Positions 17,605-24,975 of a DNA stretch of 64,000 nt are shown piece after piece; positions within the stretch are counted from its first letter, which is position 1; each line of letters starts with the position of its first letter. Location: assembly GCA_022510565.1 (NCBI GenBank), contig JAFLTE010000005.1:62001-126000 (forward strand). The letters run 5' to 3'. The position numbers were made by a program, and so were the translations under genes. The notes below the pieces were generated by a model. It was given only the letters and a program-made list of their open reading frames with translations, did no database searches and was not told where the DNA came from. This DNA is from Lachnospiraceae bacterium (GTDB lineage Bacteria > Bacillota > Clostridia > Lachnospirales > Lachnospiraceae).

Positions 17605-18286
17605 AAGAGAGATTCGTAAGAAAATTCTGGCGGTGCGTGATGCGATACCTGTGGCGGACAGAACGCTATACGATAAGAAAATCAGAGAGATTGTTACAGG
17701 TATGGAAGAATATCGTGAGACCGAGGTTATTCTCGCTTATGTAAGCTACAAAAGTGAAGTTGATACGATGATGTTAATCCGGCAGGTATTGGAAGACGGA
17801 AAGAATGTGTTTGCACCAAAAGTATCTGGCAATGAGATGGAGTTTTGGCAAATATCATCATTAGAGGATTTGAGGGAAGGTTACCGGGGGATATTGGAAC
17901 CTGAACAGAGCTTTTCTTTTATGGACTGGGTAAAAAAAAGATGCAGTACTGTGAGTACGGATACGGTTGCGGGTAAAGCAGAAGAATACGCTCAGGAAGT
18001 CTGTAAAGTGATGATGTGGATGCCGGGTGCGGTCTTTGATAAGGAAAGACACCGGATTGGTTACGGCGGCGGGTTTTATGACAGGTATCTTAGCCGATTG
18101 TTGCAACTATTAAAGCAAACAGCTTCTACGAAACAACCGATGCCGCACTCTGAACGCTTTACTCTGACGACAGCGGCATTGGCATACAGTTGTCAGGTCT
18201 TAGAGCGGATTCTCTATGAGGAGCATGATGTGAAACCCGATATGTTGATTACGGAGCAGGGAATAACCATAAAGGAGAAAATGTAA
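17597..18286 (+). CDS. 5-formyltetrahydrofolate cyclo-ligase
   Basis: About 229 residues. It converts 5-formyl-THF to 5,10-methenyl-THF with ATP. The N-terminal MNKREIRKKILAVRD, the ILAYVSYKSEVDT segment and the substrate/phosphate loop RHRIGYGGGFYDRYL are typical. An insertion after the loop (about residues 174-190) makes it longer than the usual 180-200. ATG 17597 is used, overlapping the DUF896 stop. Its stop TAA overlaps the ATG of the first island gene by one base. Confidence 0.92.
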   Translation: MNKREIRKKILAVRDAIPVADRTLYDKKIREIVTGMEEYRETEVILAYVSYKSEVDTMMLIRQVLEDGKNVFAPKVSGNEMEFWQISSLEDLREGYRGILEPEQSFSFMDWVKKRCSTVSTDTVAGKAEEYAQEVCKVMMWMPGAVFDKERHRIGYGGGFYDRYLSRLLQLLKQTASTKQPMPHSERFTLTTAALAYSCQVLERILYEEHDVKPDMLITEQGITIKEKM

Positions 18287-18750
18287 TGGAGCACTTGTTT
18301 AAGTATCTGCTTGAGTATCTGTTTGGCCTTTGTTGGTTTTTGTTCATTATATTCGGGATGATTTTTATGTTAAAAAAACATCATATTCCCATGTACAAGA
18401 ACTATTGGAATGCCACAAATGGTATTGTTAATCATAATCCTACTTTGACAAAATTTGTTTACAAGGTTTATATGTCCAAAGAGGAAATTATAAGCTCATT
18501 AAAAATCATAAACGTTAAAGATGAACTGTCCTGTGCGTTTGATTTTGAAAGAAATATCATAATTTTTTCGGGATTAGAAATTTTCAAAAAAGAATTTTTT
18601 TATGAAATTCAAGAATGTGACGGATTCTCTATCCTAAAGTTAAGGCAAGCTACTTTATATGGTTCGCCCAATTTTGTTTTTAAGATCAATCCTTTTATGG
18701 TAAGCAAGATCAATGCTGAAATTATTCCTTTTTCTCAATACGGTAATTGA
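18286..18750 (+). CDS. Small membrane protein of unknown function
   Basis: The 154-residue protein has one strong N-terminal membrane segment (about residues 11-30, LFGLCWFLFIIFGMIFML). The rest is a soluble Lys/Phe-rich domain, probably cytosolic because basic residues follow the segment. I do not recognise the family. AAGGAG lies seven bases before the ATG. The ATG overlaps the stop of the cyclo-ligase gene (TAATG), so translation is probably coupled. It is the first AT-rich gene of the island. Confidence 0.65.
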   Translation: MEHLFKYLLEYLFGLCWFLFIIFGMIFMLKKHHIPMYKNYWNATNGIVNHNPTLTKFVYKVYMSKEEIISSLKIINVKDELSCAFDFERNIIIFSGLEIFKKEFFYEIQECDGFSILKLRQATLYGSPNFVFKINPFMVSKINAEIIPFSQYGN

Positions 18751-18831
18751 TACTGTACCTTGTTTGAGAAAATATTTCAATCCGGAAATTGCCAAGAAAA
18801 TTTATAACGATAATTTGTCGGAGGAACTAAA

Positions 18832-19377
18832 ATGTTATATCTAAGACCATATAAAAAAGAGGATGCAAAGACCATTATTTCATGGTGCGAGGATGAAACT
18901 ACCTTTAGAAAATGGACATCTGATAGATATGATTCATACCCGATAACTGAAAAGGACATGAATTATAAGTATTTTGAATGTAATGGTGACTGCGTTGAAG
19001 AGGATAATTTTTATCCAATGACTGCCTGTGACGAAAGCGGAATAGTAGGGCACTTTATTATGAGATATATTGACGGGCGCCATGATATTCTACGGATTGG
19101 TTTTGTAATTGTGGATGATAAAAAAAGAGGGCATGGATATGGAAAGAGAATGATTCAACTTGCCATAGAATATGCTTTTAGGATTGCAGGAGCAGAGCAA
19201 GTGACAATAGGGGTATTTGAGAATAATATGCCTGCATATTATTGCTATAAAGCCGCAGGATTTCACGACATCAAATCAGAAAAAGAAGTGATTTGCGAAT
19301 TTTTCGATGAAAAGTGGAGACTTCTTGAATTAGAAATAAGTCGAAAAGAGTATATGCTATTGGAGAAAAAGATTTAA
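18832..19377 (+). CDS. GNAT family N-acetyltransferase
   Basis: A 181-residue protein of the RimI/RimJ-like GNAT fold. MLYLRPYKKEDAKTIISWCE is the usual strand-helix start. The acetyl-CoA pyrophosphate loop is KKRGHGYGKRMIQLA, followed by GVFENNMPAYYCYKAAGFHD in the C-terminal strand-helix. The acceptor substrate is unknown. GGAGG lies six to seven bases before the ATG. Confidence 0.88.
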   Translation: MLYLRPYKKEDAKTIISWCEDETTFRKWTSDRYDSYPITEKDMNYKYFECNGDCVEEDNFYPMTACDESGIVGHFIMRYIDGRHDILRIGFVIVDDKKRGHGYGKRMIQLAIEYAFRIAGAEQVTIGVFENNMPAYYCYKAAGFHDIKSEKEVICEFFDEKWRLLELEISRKEYMLLEKKI

Positions 19378-19426
19378 CGGTGGAGTGTATGTGCCAAATT
19401 GAAATTTGATTATTAGAGGTAAGGTA

Positions 19427-19954
19427 ATGGAAAAGTTGGAACTGTATATTCCTACATTAGATGAACTCTGGTTTCGTCAGAAAATGATTTCTAATCCCGA
19501 AACTATGTCCTATAATGCAAACTGGGATATTGATTATGAGGGTTATCACAAAGATACCGGCTGCATAGATTTCCCAGAATCAGAATGGGCTGAGTGGTAT
19601 GAGTATTGGGTTGGTAATGAACCAAAACGTTTCTATGCCTATATCAAGCGTACTTCTGATGGTATGTGCGTTGGAGATATTAACTTCCACTATACACCAG
19701 AACAGGATTGGTGGGATATGGGCATTGTGATTTATTCTCCTTATCGGGGAAATGGCTATGCAGTTCCGGCGTTACGTCTTATGCTGGAACATGCTTTTAG
19801 AGACTGCGGTGTAACAAGGCTTCATAATGATTTTGAGATTGAAAGACCTGCGAGTTTGAAAGTTCATTTAGCAGTGGGGTTTCGTGACGCTGGCATTGAG
19901 AACGGTATCCAGCAAGTAGTTCTTACCAGAGAAGATTATCTGAGCAACAATTAA
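19427..19954 (+). CDS. GNAT family N-acetyltransferase
   Basis: A 175-residue protein with a GNAT core. WWDMGIVIYSPYRGNGYAVP contains the R-G-N-G-Y acetyl-CoA loop, and LHNDFEIERPASLKVHLAVG followed by F is the C-terminal motif. The N-terminal half is Trp/Tyr-rich. Related proteins are annotated as generic acetyltransferases; the substrate is unknown. ATG 19427 is chosen because GAGGTAAGG lies just upstream. Confidence 0.86.
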   Translation: MEKLELYIPTLDELWFRQKMISNPETMSYNANWDIDYEGYHKDTGCIDFPESEWAEWYEYWVGNEPKRFYAYIKRTSDGMCVGDINFHYTPEQDWWDMGIVIYSPYRGNGYAVPALRLMLEHAFRDCGVTRLHNDFEIERPASLKVHLAVGFRDAGIENGIQQVVLTREDYLSNN

Positions 19955-20002
19955 AGAATCTGTAAATAGTATCCTTATAAATTTGTGAGGCTGGACAAGA
20001 AT

Positions 20003-20719
20003 ATGAATACGAACGATACCATTCAGAAATATGTTGCATTATGTCGAAACCATGGTGTTGATATCCATATTGCGTTATCTCATGGAGATAGTTGTAAGCA
20101 GAAGATAGAGGAAACTACAATAACACTGAATGCGGATATAATCCCGGAATCAGAGTTTGAAGCGTATTTGGCATATAATGTTAGGAAAGTACTAGTGCCG
20201 CAGTTAGTACTAACGACAGAACGTTTGATTTTGCGAAGGTTTCAACAAACAGACGCAAAGGACTGTTTTGGATTCTTAGGCGATAAACAATGCTGCTATA
20301 ATGATGGTGGGTATGAGCCATTTGATGAAATGGATGAAGAATATTATGCACTCATGGACCGTTTTGCCAATCAGCCAATGCGAAAGATGATTGCACTACA
20401 GAGTACCGACAAAGTTATTGGCACGGTTAATTTAATGGAAGCAAATGACCGCGTAGTGGGAACATATGAGATTGGATATGTCATCAGCCCCGATTATCAA
20501 AGAAAAGGATACGCCTTTGAAGCAGTATCAGCACTTTGCCGCAGCCTTTTTGATGAATTGCATTTGGACATGTTTATTGCAGGCGCGATTGAAAACAACC
20601 AAACATCCCATCGGCTGCTAAACAAGCTGGGATTTCAATATAAGGGAAGAAAGACAAAGTCCTTTTATCATCCTGAGTATGGAGCTACTGATTTGTTGTA
20701 CTATGTAAAAGAAAGATAG
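20003..20719 (+). CDS. GNAT acetyltransferase with N-terminal extension
   Basis: About 238 residues. Residues 1-68 form an extra N-terminal region before a RimJ/RimL-type GNAT domain that begins at LVLTTERLILRRF. The acetyl-CoA loop is YVISPDYQRKGYAFEAV, and NQTSHRLLNKLGFQYKGRK is the C-terminal motif. The N-terminal part includes GVDIHIALSHGDSC and is not recognised. The start is uncertain: ATG 20003 has GAGG 12 bases upstream, and an in-frame GTG lies 18 bases earlier. Confidence 0.82.
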   Translation: MNTNDTIQKYVALCRNHGVDIHIALSHGDSCKQKIEETTITLNADIIPESEFEAYLAYNVRKVLVPQLVLTTERLILRRFQQTDAKDCFGFLGDKQCCYNDGGYEPFDEMDEEYYALMDRFANQPMRKMIALQSTDKVIGTVNLMEANDRVVGTYEIGYVISPDYQRKGYAFEAVSALCRSLFDELHLDMFIAGAIENNQTSHRLLNKLGFQYKGRKTKSFYHPEYGATDLLYYVKER

Positions 20720-20731
20720 GCAGGAACTACT

Positions 20732-21084
20732 ATGTTGATAGAGACGGAGAGAATGATTGTCAGGGATTTAGGCATGATGATGTATATGATTTACACGAAA
20801 TCCTTAGTGATGCCGAAACGATGAAAAACTGTGAATCTGCATATCATTTTGAAAAGACGTAGAAATTTTTAGAGGAATTCTGCATTACAAAAAAGGGTGC
20901 TGTTGCAGCCATCCTCAAAGACAGTAATAAAATGATTGGGTACATTCTTTTTAAGTCATGGGAAGAGAATGTTTATGAGATTGGCTGGATATTTAATAAA
21001 AAATATTGGCGGCAGGGATACGTATATGAGGCTTGCTCTGAACTGATGACGTATGGATTTCGCGAAATGAATATCCACAAGTAA
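20732..21084 (+). pseudogene. GNAT acetyltransferase pseudogene
   Basis: The sequence begins as a RimJ-like GNAT (MLIETERMIV), then needs a frameshift near 20767. After it, the frame reads RHDDVYDLHEILSDAETMKN, meets an in-frame TAG at 20860-20862, and continues as a good acetyl-CoA loop (KKYWRQGYVYEACSEL). It stops early at IHK, before the usual C-terminal strands. With a frameshift, a nonsense codon and truncation the gene cannot make a full enzyme. It starts 12 bases after the preceding GNAT gene. Confidence 0.85.
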
Positions 21085-21203
21085 TAGACTGTAGCGAGGA
21101 ATGTTAAACGATATTTCCTCGTTTATAGAGTATACAAGAAAGTGTTATGAGATAGTTAAGTGAAATATTTAATATTTGATAATTTGCTCTTTTAAAGTTA
21201 TAT

Positions 21204-21232
21204 TTGAAAATGCCAAGGGCAGATGTTATAGT
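21204..21232 (+). promoter_or_regulatory. Strong extended -10 promoter inside the island
   Basis: TTGAAA (21204-21209) and TATAGT (21227-21232) are 17 bases apart, with TG at the extended -10 position (TGTTATAGT). Transcription would begin near 21239. Only about 80 bases downstream is a strong terminator, so the primary product would be short. Confidence 0.65.
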
Positions 21233-21238
21233 ATGCGT

Positions 21239-21318
21239 AGGCAAAGAACGAAATGAGTGTTTCTAGTTTAAACCAAGCGAAAAGCCAGAGAGTTGCCGCT
21301 CTCTGGCTTTTCTTTTCC
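21239..21318 (+). ncRNA. Candidate small RNA or attenuator leader ending in a terminator
   Basis: This is the roughly 80-base transcript predicted between the promoter at 21204 and the terminator ending near 21318. It lies in a gene-free stretch of 355 bases (21085-21439) between a GNAT pseudogene and an intact GNAT gene. The first 40 bases are largely unstructured and A-rich. A possible tiny reading frame starts at ATG 21254 and runs through the terminator hairpin, but it lacks a good ribosome site. The stretch also holds a smaller hairpin, CGAGGAA with TTCCTCG, at 21095-21121. Either a free small RNA or a leader controlling readthrough into the GNAT gene at 21440 would fit. Confidence 0.45.
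21281..21318 (+). terminator. Rho-independent terminator
   Basis: A 12-bp stem (AAAGCCAGAGAG with CTCTCTGGCTTT, loop TTGCCG) is followed by TCTTTT. It lies 120 bases upstream of the GNAT gene at 21440. Confidence 0.88.
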
Positions 21319-21439
21319 CCTTCCTGGCACTATTTATCATTCATTATCAGGCAAGGAGTAAGTATATTCTGTTGTGAGTAGAGGGGATATATGATAAAAT
21401 CTTAATGTTGTATAAAGTGCCCCAATTTGGAGGTTAAAT

Positions 21440-21901
21440 ATGAGCAGCATAGAATTCAAATGGAAAGATGGGACAAGTGAAATATTTCATAAATTCTATT
21501 TGATTACAGAAGATTATTACAGCAGAATTGTTGGCGGCGTAGAAAACAGGAAACTTTTTATTCCTTACAATATTTCTACGAGTATTCAAGATGTACTTAT
21601 AGCATACGTGGATGATATTCCTATTGCCTGTTCAGGATTAAAAAAATATTCTGATAAGGATGTAGAGATTAAACGAGTATGGGTAGAACCGGAATATAGA
21701 GGCCATCATATAGCAACTGATATGATGAAGAAAATAGAAGCCAAAGCCAAGCAGCATGGCTTTCAACGGACAATTTTGCAAACCAGAGAGATAATGACGG
21801 ATGCTGTTAAATTGTATATAAAACTGGGGTACTATCGCATAGATAACTATCCACCGTATAACGAATTGGACGGTGCGATTTGTTTTGCTAAAGATTTGTA
21901 A
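21440..21901 (+). CDS. GNAT family N-acetyltransferase
   Basis: A 153-residue GNAT protein. KRVWVEPEYRGHHIATDMMK holds the R-G-x-x-I/A acetyl-CoA loop, and the C-terminal part has LYIKLGYYRIDNYPPYNELD followed by GAICFAKDL, typical of PhnO/YjdJ-like small acetyltransferases. The substrate is unknown. GGAGG lies eight bases before the ATG. A 128-bp repeat begins at its stop codon. Confidence 0.87.
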   Translation: MSSIEFKWKDGTSEIFHKFYLITEDYYSRIVGGVENRKLFIPYNISTSIQDVLIAYVDDIPIACSGLKKYSDKDVEIKRVWVEPEYRGHHIATDMMKKIEAKAKQHGFQRTILQTREIMTDAVKLYIKLGYYRIDNYPPYNELDGAICFAKDL

Positions 21902-22024
21902 AATCGGAATCTGCGTGAAAGAACAATGGAAAAAAGAATTGTTGATGCAGAAATAATTCTGGTTCCACATTATCCAAATTATGAATTGGCGTTGGAATGG
22001 TATCAAGATTTGGAGTTATGCAAA
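21897..22024 (+). repeat. 128-bp direct repeat, copy 1
   Basis: This segment is nearly identical (about eight differences) to 27199-27326. It contains a ribosome site and the first 33 codons of a GNAT gene. Homology begins at the stop codon of the preceding gene and ends abruptly one base before the ATG of the methyltransferase gene. Confidence 0.9.
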
Positions 22025-22042
22025 TATGAACAATATTTTTGA
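21926..22042 (+). pseudogene. 5' fragment of a GNAT gene (copy 1)
   Basis: It starts MEKRIVDAEIILVPHYPNYE and breaks after residue 33; the following five codons are unrelated and end in TGA. The N-terminus matches GNAT proteins but no acetyl-CoA loop remains. The end of the fragment overlaps the start of the methyltransferase gene. A longer copy of the same gene start lies at 27228. Confidence 0.8.
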
Positions 22043-22751
22043 ACAGGTGGAAAAAAATATAGACAACCTTGTAGCGAATAGTGTGGATTGGACTGCGTGT
22101 GCTTCCAAGGAACAACTTCAAGCTGCGAGAGCGGGAAATTTGAAATTACAGTTCTTCGATAGGGATGTTCCGCGAGAGTGGGTGAGGGATATCAGGGGTA
22201 AAAAGGTCCTATGCTTAGCCGGTGCCGGTGGTTTACAGGCTCCGCTGCTTGCGTGTGCAGGCGCAGAAGTTACGGTTGTCGATATTTCAAATAAAATGTT
22301 AGATAAGGATAGAGAAATTGCAAAGAATGAAAACTTGCAAATTGAAATAGTTAAAGGTAATATGTGCGATTTATCAATGTTTAGCGACAGTTATTTTGAT
22401 TACATTATAAATCCGCCTTCGTTAATGTACATTCCGGACCTGAGCCTTGTGTTTAAAGAATGTTATCGTGTGCTGAATAGAGGGGGTGTCTTTATCATGA
22501 TGGCACCGAATCCGATTAATTACGTATGCGACTATGTTGATGATGAAAATGGTGGATACTACAAGGCTGTACATAGAATGCCTTTTTGCTCTAAAGATTA
22601 TGATGACTCGGATTGGATTGAGTACGGACATACAATGGAGGAGTATTTAGGCGGTCTGGTTGAATGTGGTTTTCTTATCAACGGATATGTTGAATGTCAG
22701 ATGGATGACATTACAGAATTGTATTTTATGACGAGAGCAATAAAGAACTGA
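22026..22751 (+). CDS. Class I SAM-dependent methyltransferase
   Basis: About 241 residues. Motif I is KVLCLAGAGGLQAPLLACAG, the acidic end of strand 2 is VTVVDISNKMLD, motif IV is YIINPPSL and motif post-I/VI is VLNRGGVFIMMAPNP. This is the Methyltransf_11 type acting on an unknown small molecule or protein. ATG 22026 is used; the only ribosome-site-like GGAG (22014-22017) lies inside the truncated GNAT fragment upstream, so this gene seems to borrow expression signals from it. Confidence 0.86.
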   Translation: MNNIFEQVEKNIDNLVANSVDWTACASKEQLQAARAGNLKLQFFDRDVPREWVRDIRGKKVLCLAGAGGLQAPLLACAGAEVTVVDISNKMLDKDREIAKNENLQIEIVKGNMCDLSMFSDSYFDYIINPPSLMYIPDLSLVFKECYRVLNRGGVFIMMAPNPINYVCDYVDDENGGYYKAVHRMPFCSKDYDDSDWIEYGHTMEEYLGGLVECGFLINGYVECQMDDITELYFMTRAIKN

Positions 22752-22851
22752 AAATTTTGCTTAGAACGTTTCTTCACTGAAAGGTGAAAGATTTTAGGAC
22801 AGGCAAGTGCAGGCAGGCTGCTGGGCCGGATATAATCTGGAGGATACAAAT

Positions 22852-23286
22852 TTGATTAAAAAAGCAGGAATCGACAATGTAGAGGAAATTGCAAAGTTAG
22901 CTGTTCTGATGTGGAATGAGAATACAGTTCAGGATTTGATGAATGAATTTTCAGACATAATTGCAGACGGCAATGCACAGTTTTTCTTAAAATATAATCA
23001 GGATGTGCCGATTGGATTTGCTCAGTGTCAATTAAGAAATGATTATGTGGAAGGGACACAGACAAGCCCTGTCGGATATTTAGAAGGTATTTACATTAAA
23101 GAAGAATATCGACACAAAGGCTATGCAAAAGAATTATTATCCGAATGTGAAAAATGGGCTAGGGAAAAAGGTTGTGAAGAATTTGCCAGCGATTGTGAAA
23201 TAGATAATGCTGCCAGCCTTGGTTTTCACATGGCTTTAGGATTTGAAGAGGCAAATCGAATTATCTGTTTCACGAAAAAACTTTAA
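22852..23286 (+). CDS. Aminoglycoside 6'-N-acetyltransferase-like protein, AAC(6')-I type
   Basis: The 144-residue GNAT protein closely follows the AAC(6')-I pattern. RNDYVEG, SPVGYLEGIYIKEEYRHKGY (acetyl-CoA loop), GCEEFASDCEIDN and the ALGFEEANRIICFTKKL end all have counterparts in chromosomal aminoglycoside 6'-acetyltransferases. Those enzymes use acetyl-CoA to modify the 6'-amino group of kanamycin-type drugs. TTG 22852 is chosen as start because GGAGG lies eight bases upstream and the length then equals the family's; an earlier in-frame GTG at 22807 adds residues with no family match. Activity on antibiotics is an inference. Confidence 0.78.
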   Translation: MIKKAGIDNVEEIAKLAVLMWNENTVQDLMNEFSDIIADGNAQFFLKYNQDVPIGFAQCQLRNDYVEGTQTSPVGYLEGIYIKEEYRHKGYAKELLSECEKWAREKGCEEFASDCEIDNAASLGFHMALGFEEANRIICFTKKL

Positions 23287-23378
23287 ACCGAATATATTGA
23301 TGCTTTTGATATAGACTTTACAAAACTGACCTTTGTGATTTGCCAACTTTTCTAAAATTATTGGAAGGAAGAAAACGT

Positions 23379-23951
23379 ATGAAGATAACAAAATTTTTTA
23401 ATACATTTCGTAAGAAAGGTCAAACTTTACAGGAAGAAATCGCAAATGAGCAAACGACAACGCCGAATGCCGATTCCGGACCAAAAGAGGAATCAACACA
23501 GGATGGCAGTTTTGAAACATATTTTAGCGAATTGCAGGCGGACATGGTTTCGATTTGCCTAGAGAATGTCGAAGACAGGGCAGATATGATATACATATAT
23601 TGCTCTTTTGAATCAAATGTTCTGGCAAGCAGTTATTTTTACAAAATTAATGGGAAGGTTGTTTCAAGAGCAAAATTGAATGATGCAGTCGGACCGGATG
23701 AACCACAATATGATGTTTCTGTTGCCAGACAAAAAGAAGTAATGAACATTATTAATGATGATATAAGAAAAATACGACAAATATGCATGGACTATGACAG
23801 ACCGATGCCAACGGAAATGAAAATAATATATGATGTGAAGAAAAATAGTCTAAATACGGATTATAAATATGAGAATGTATATTCTTCAAGTAAAACAAAA
23901 ACGGCTTATGATATCGCAGAAGAATGGTTTGAAGAAATGAAACGGAAGTGA
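23379..23951 (+). CDS. DUF600/YezG-like immunity-type protein
   Basis: The 190-residue protein has a Gln/Glu/Thr-rich N-terminus (about 1-45), then a domain like DUF600 (YezG), a family of antitoxin/immunity proteins for polymorphic toxins. Matching features are DMIYIYCSFESNVLASSYFY, an IMGK-like turn KINGKVVSR, and the C-terminal NSLNTDYKYENVYSSSKTKT followed by AEEWFEEMK. The cognate toxin would be a secreted nuclease in known pairs, but none is encoded nearby. GGAAGG precedes the ATG. Confidence 0.6.
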   Translation: MKITKFFNTFRKKGQTLQEEIANEQTTTPNADSGPKEESTQDGSFETYFSELQADMVSICLENVEDRADMIYIYCSFESNVLASSYFYKINGKVVSRAKLNDAVGPDEPQYDVSVARQKEVMNIINDDIRKIRQICMDYDRPMPTEMKIIYDVKKNSLNTDYKYENVYSSSKTKTAYDIAEEWFEEMKRK

Positions 23952-24032
23952 TGAAACCCTGAGTTTTCAGAATATTAACGCTACAATTCTTGTAGTTAGT
24001 AAGGTAAATTGCGATATAAAGGAACTGGCATT

Positions 24033-24203
24033 ATGAATAGAATAAAGCATGATCCAATTGAAGATACCGAAGAATTTCAGTCTATTATAGGAGATGTAAG
24101 TATTGAAATACATATTTTCTGTAGAAGAAGCTACACAAAAAATATATACAAGTCTTTCCGAAGCAACGGGCTGGAAATATTTGAAAAGTCAGCGTTGTCT
24201 TAA
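24033..24203 (+). pseudogene. Short 5' gene remnant
   Basis: MNRIKHDPIEDTEEFQSIIG looks like a genuine gene start with AAAGGAA nine bases upstream. The sequence then becomes low in family resemblance and overlaps the next gene in another frame. I read it as the surviving beginning of a small conserved Firmicutes protein whose rest was lost. Confidence is low. Confidence 0.35.
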
Positions 24204-24564
24204 AAAGACTGTCAAAGATTTAGTTTTTGAGATAGACTTTTTTTCATCAAAATGGAACCTTTCACATCAGAATGTAGAAGTAAACGCAGAATTTTCGATA
24301 AGCTGTAAAAACTATGGGAAATTGCCTATAAACAATGTCATCGCAACAATGTCGTATTGTCCTGAGCTGTATGACCCCAATGGAGGTTACTGGTATGATA
24401 TTTCAACGGAAGAAAAGCTTTGTTCCGTCTATGAAGACTTAAACAGCAGAATACAAAGTACAGCAGTCAGTTTATATACAGAATTTGAAAATGATTATCT
24501 TGCGGCGACCGAGAACTTATTCAGAGAGCATTTTGATGAATATAACGTCCATCTGGATTTATAG
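24103..24564 (+). CDS. DUF4304-like protein
   Basis: The 153-residue protein has a layout like DUF4304: an N-terminal helix (VEEATQKIYTSLSEATGW), a basic strand (LKSQRCLKKTVKDLVFEIDF), a Ser/Lys/Trp turn (SSKWN) and a helix-rich C-terminal half. DUF4304 proteins occur among immunity genes. TTG 24103 is used, with AGGAGA eight bases upstream; no ATG fits. It may be a distant relative of the gene at 24976. Confidence 0.5.
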   Translation: MKYIFSVEEATQKIYTSLSEATGWKYLKSQRCLKKTVKDLVFEIDFFSSKWNLSHQNVEVNAEFSISCKNYGKLPINNVIATMSYCPELYDPNGGYWYDISTEEKLCSVYEDLNSRIQSTAVSLYTEFENDYLAATENLFREHFDEYNVHLDL

Positions 24565-24952
24565 CAGATAAGCTCGGCATATCCGTGATACAGGAAAAGG
24601 CTCAGGAAATATATAATAGTCTTTCCGATGAAATGAAGCGACAGGTATCAGAGTATAAAAACGGAGCAGCAGATAAACCATGGATGATAAACAGGTGTAA
24701 TTTGAAATATATCATTGATAACGATTTGATCAAAATGTTAACTGTAATTTAGTAGAATAAGGAAAGTATAACAAAATCGGCATTTGTGAAGGAGAAATAT
24801 TTTTATGAAGATTTGAATATCAATAGTTCCCAAACATATTTCCTGGAATTTGCCCCTCTGATTTGGAAGACATACAGGCATTGAGGTCCATCATAGGGAA
24901 GCACGTTTATAACAAAGAAGTAGGCGAAGATGTAGAACTTATTATTGAATAG
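24564..24952 (+). pseudogene. Decayed gene remnants between DUF4304-like genes
   Basis: The 411-base gap 24565-24975 contains no intact gene. From 24564 an open frame without a start codon reads 62 codons (ADKLGISVIQEKAQEIYNSL and onward) to TAG 24750. From about 24835 a second frame reads DLEDIQALRSIIGKHVYNKE and ends at TAG 24950. Both look like protein-coding sequence that has lost its start, so I read them as debris from cargo genes. Confidence 0.45.
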
Positions 24953-24975
24953 CATCAGATCGTATTGAGGTAAAT

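Noticed and set aside
21254-21379. 42-codon frame within the candidate small RNA
   Set aside because: There is no convincing ribosome site, and half of it lies in and after the terminator. It is mentioned only as a possible leader peptide, not called as a gene.
22831-22836. TATAAT just before the AAC(6')-like gene
   Set aside because: Transcription would begin within the ribosome site, and there is no -35 box at the proper distance.
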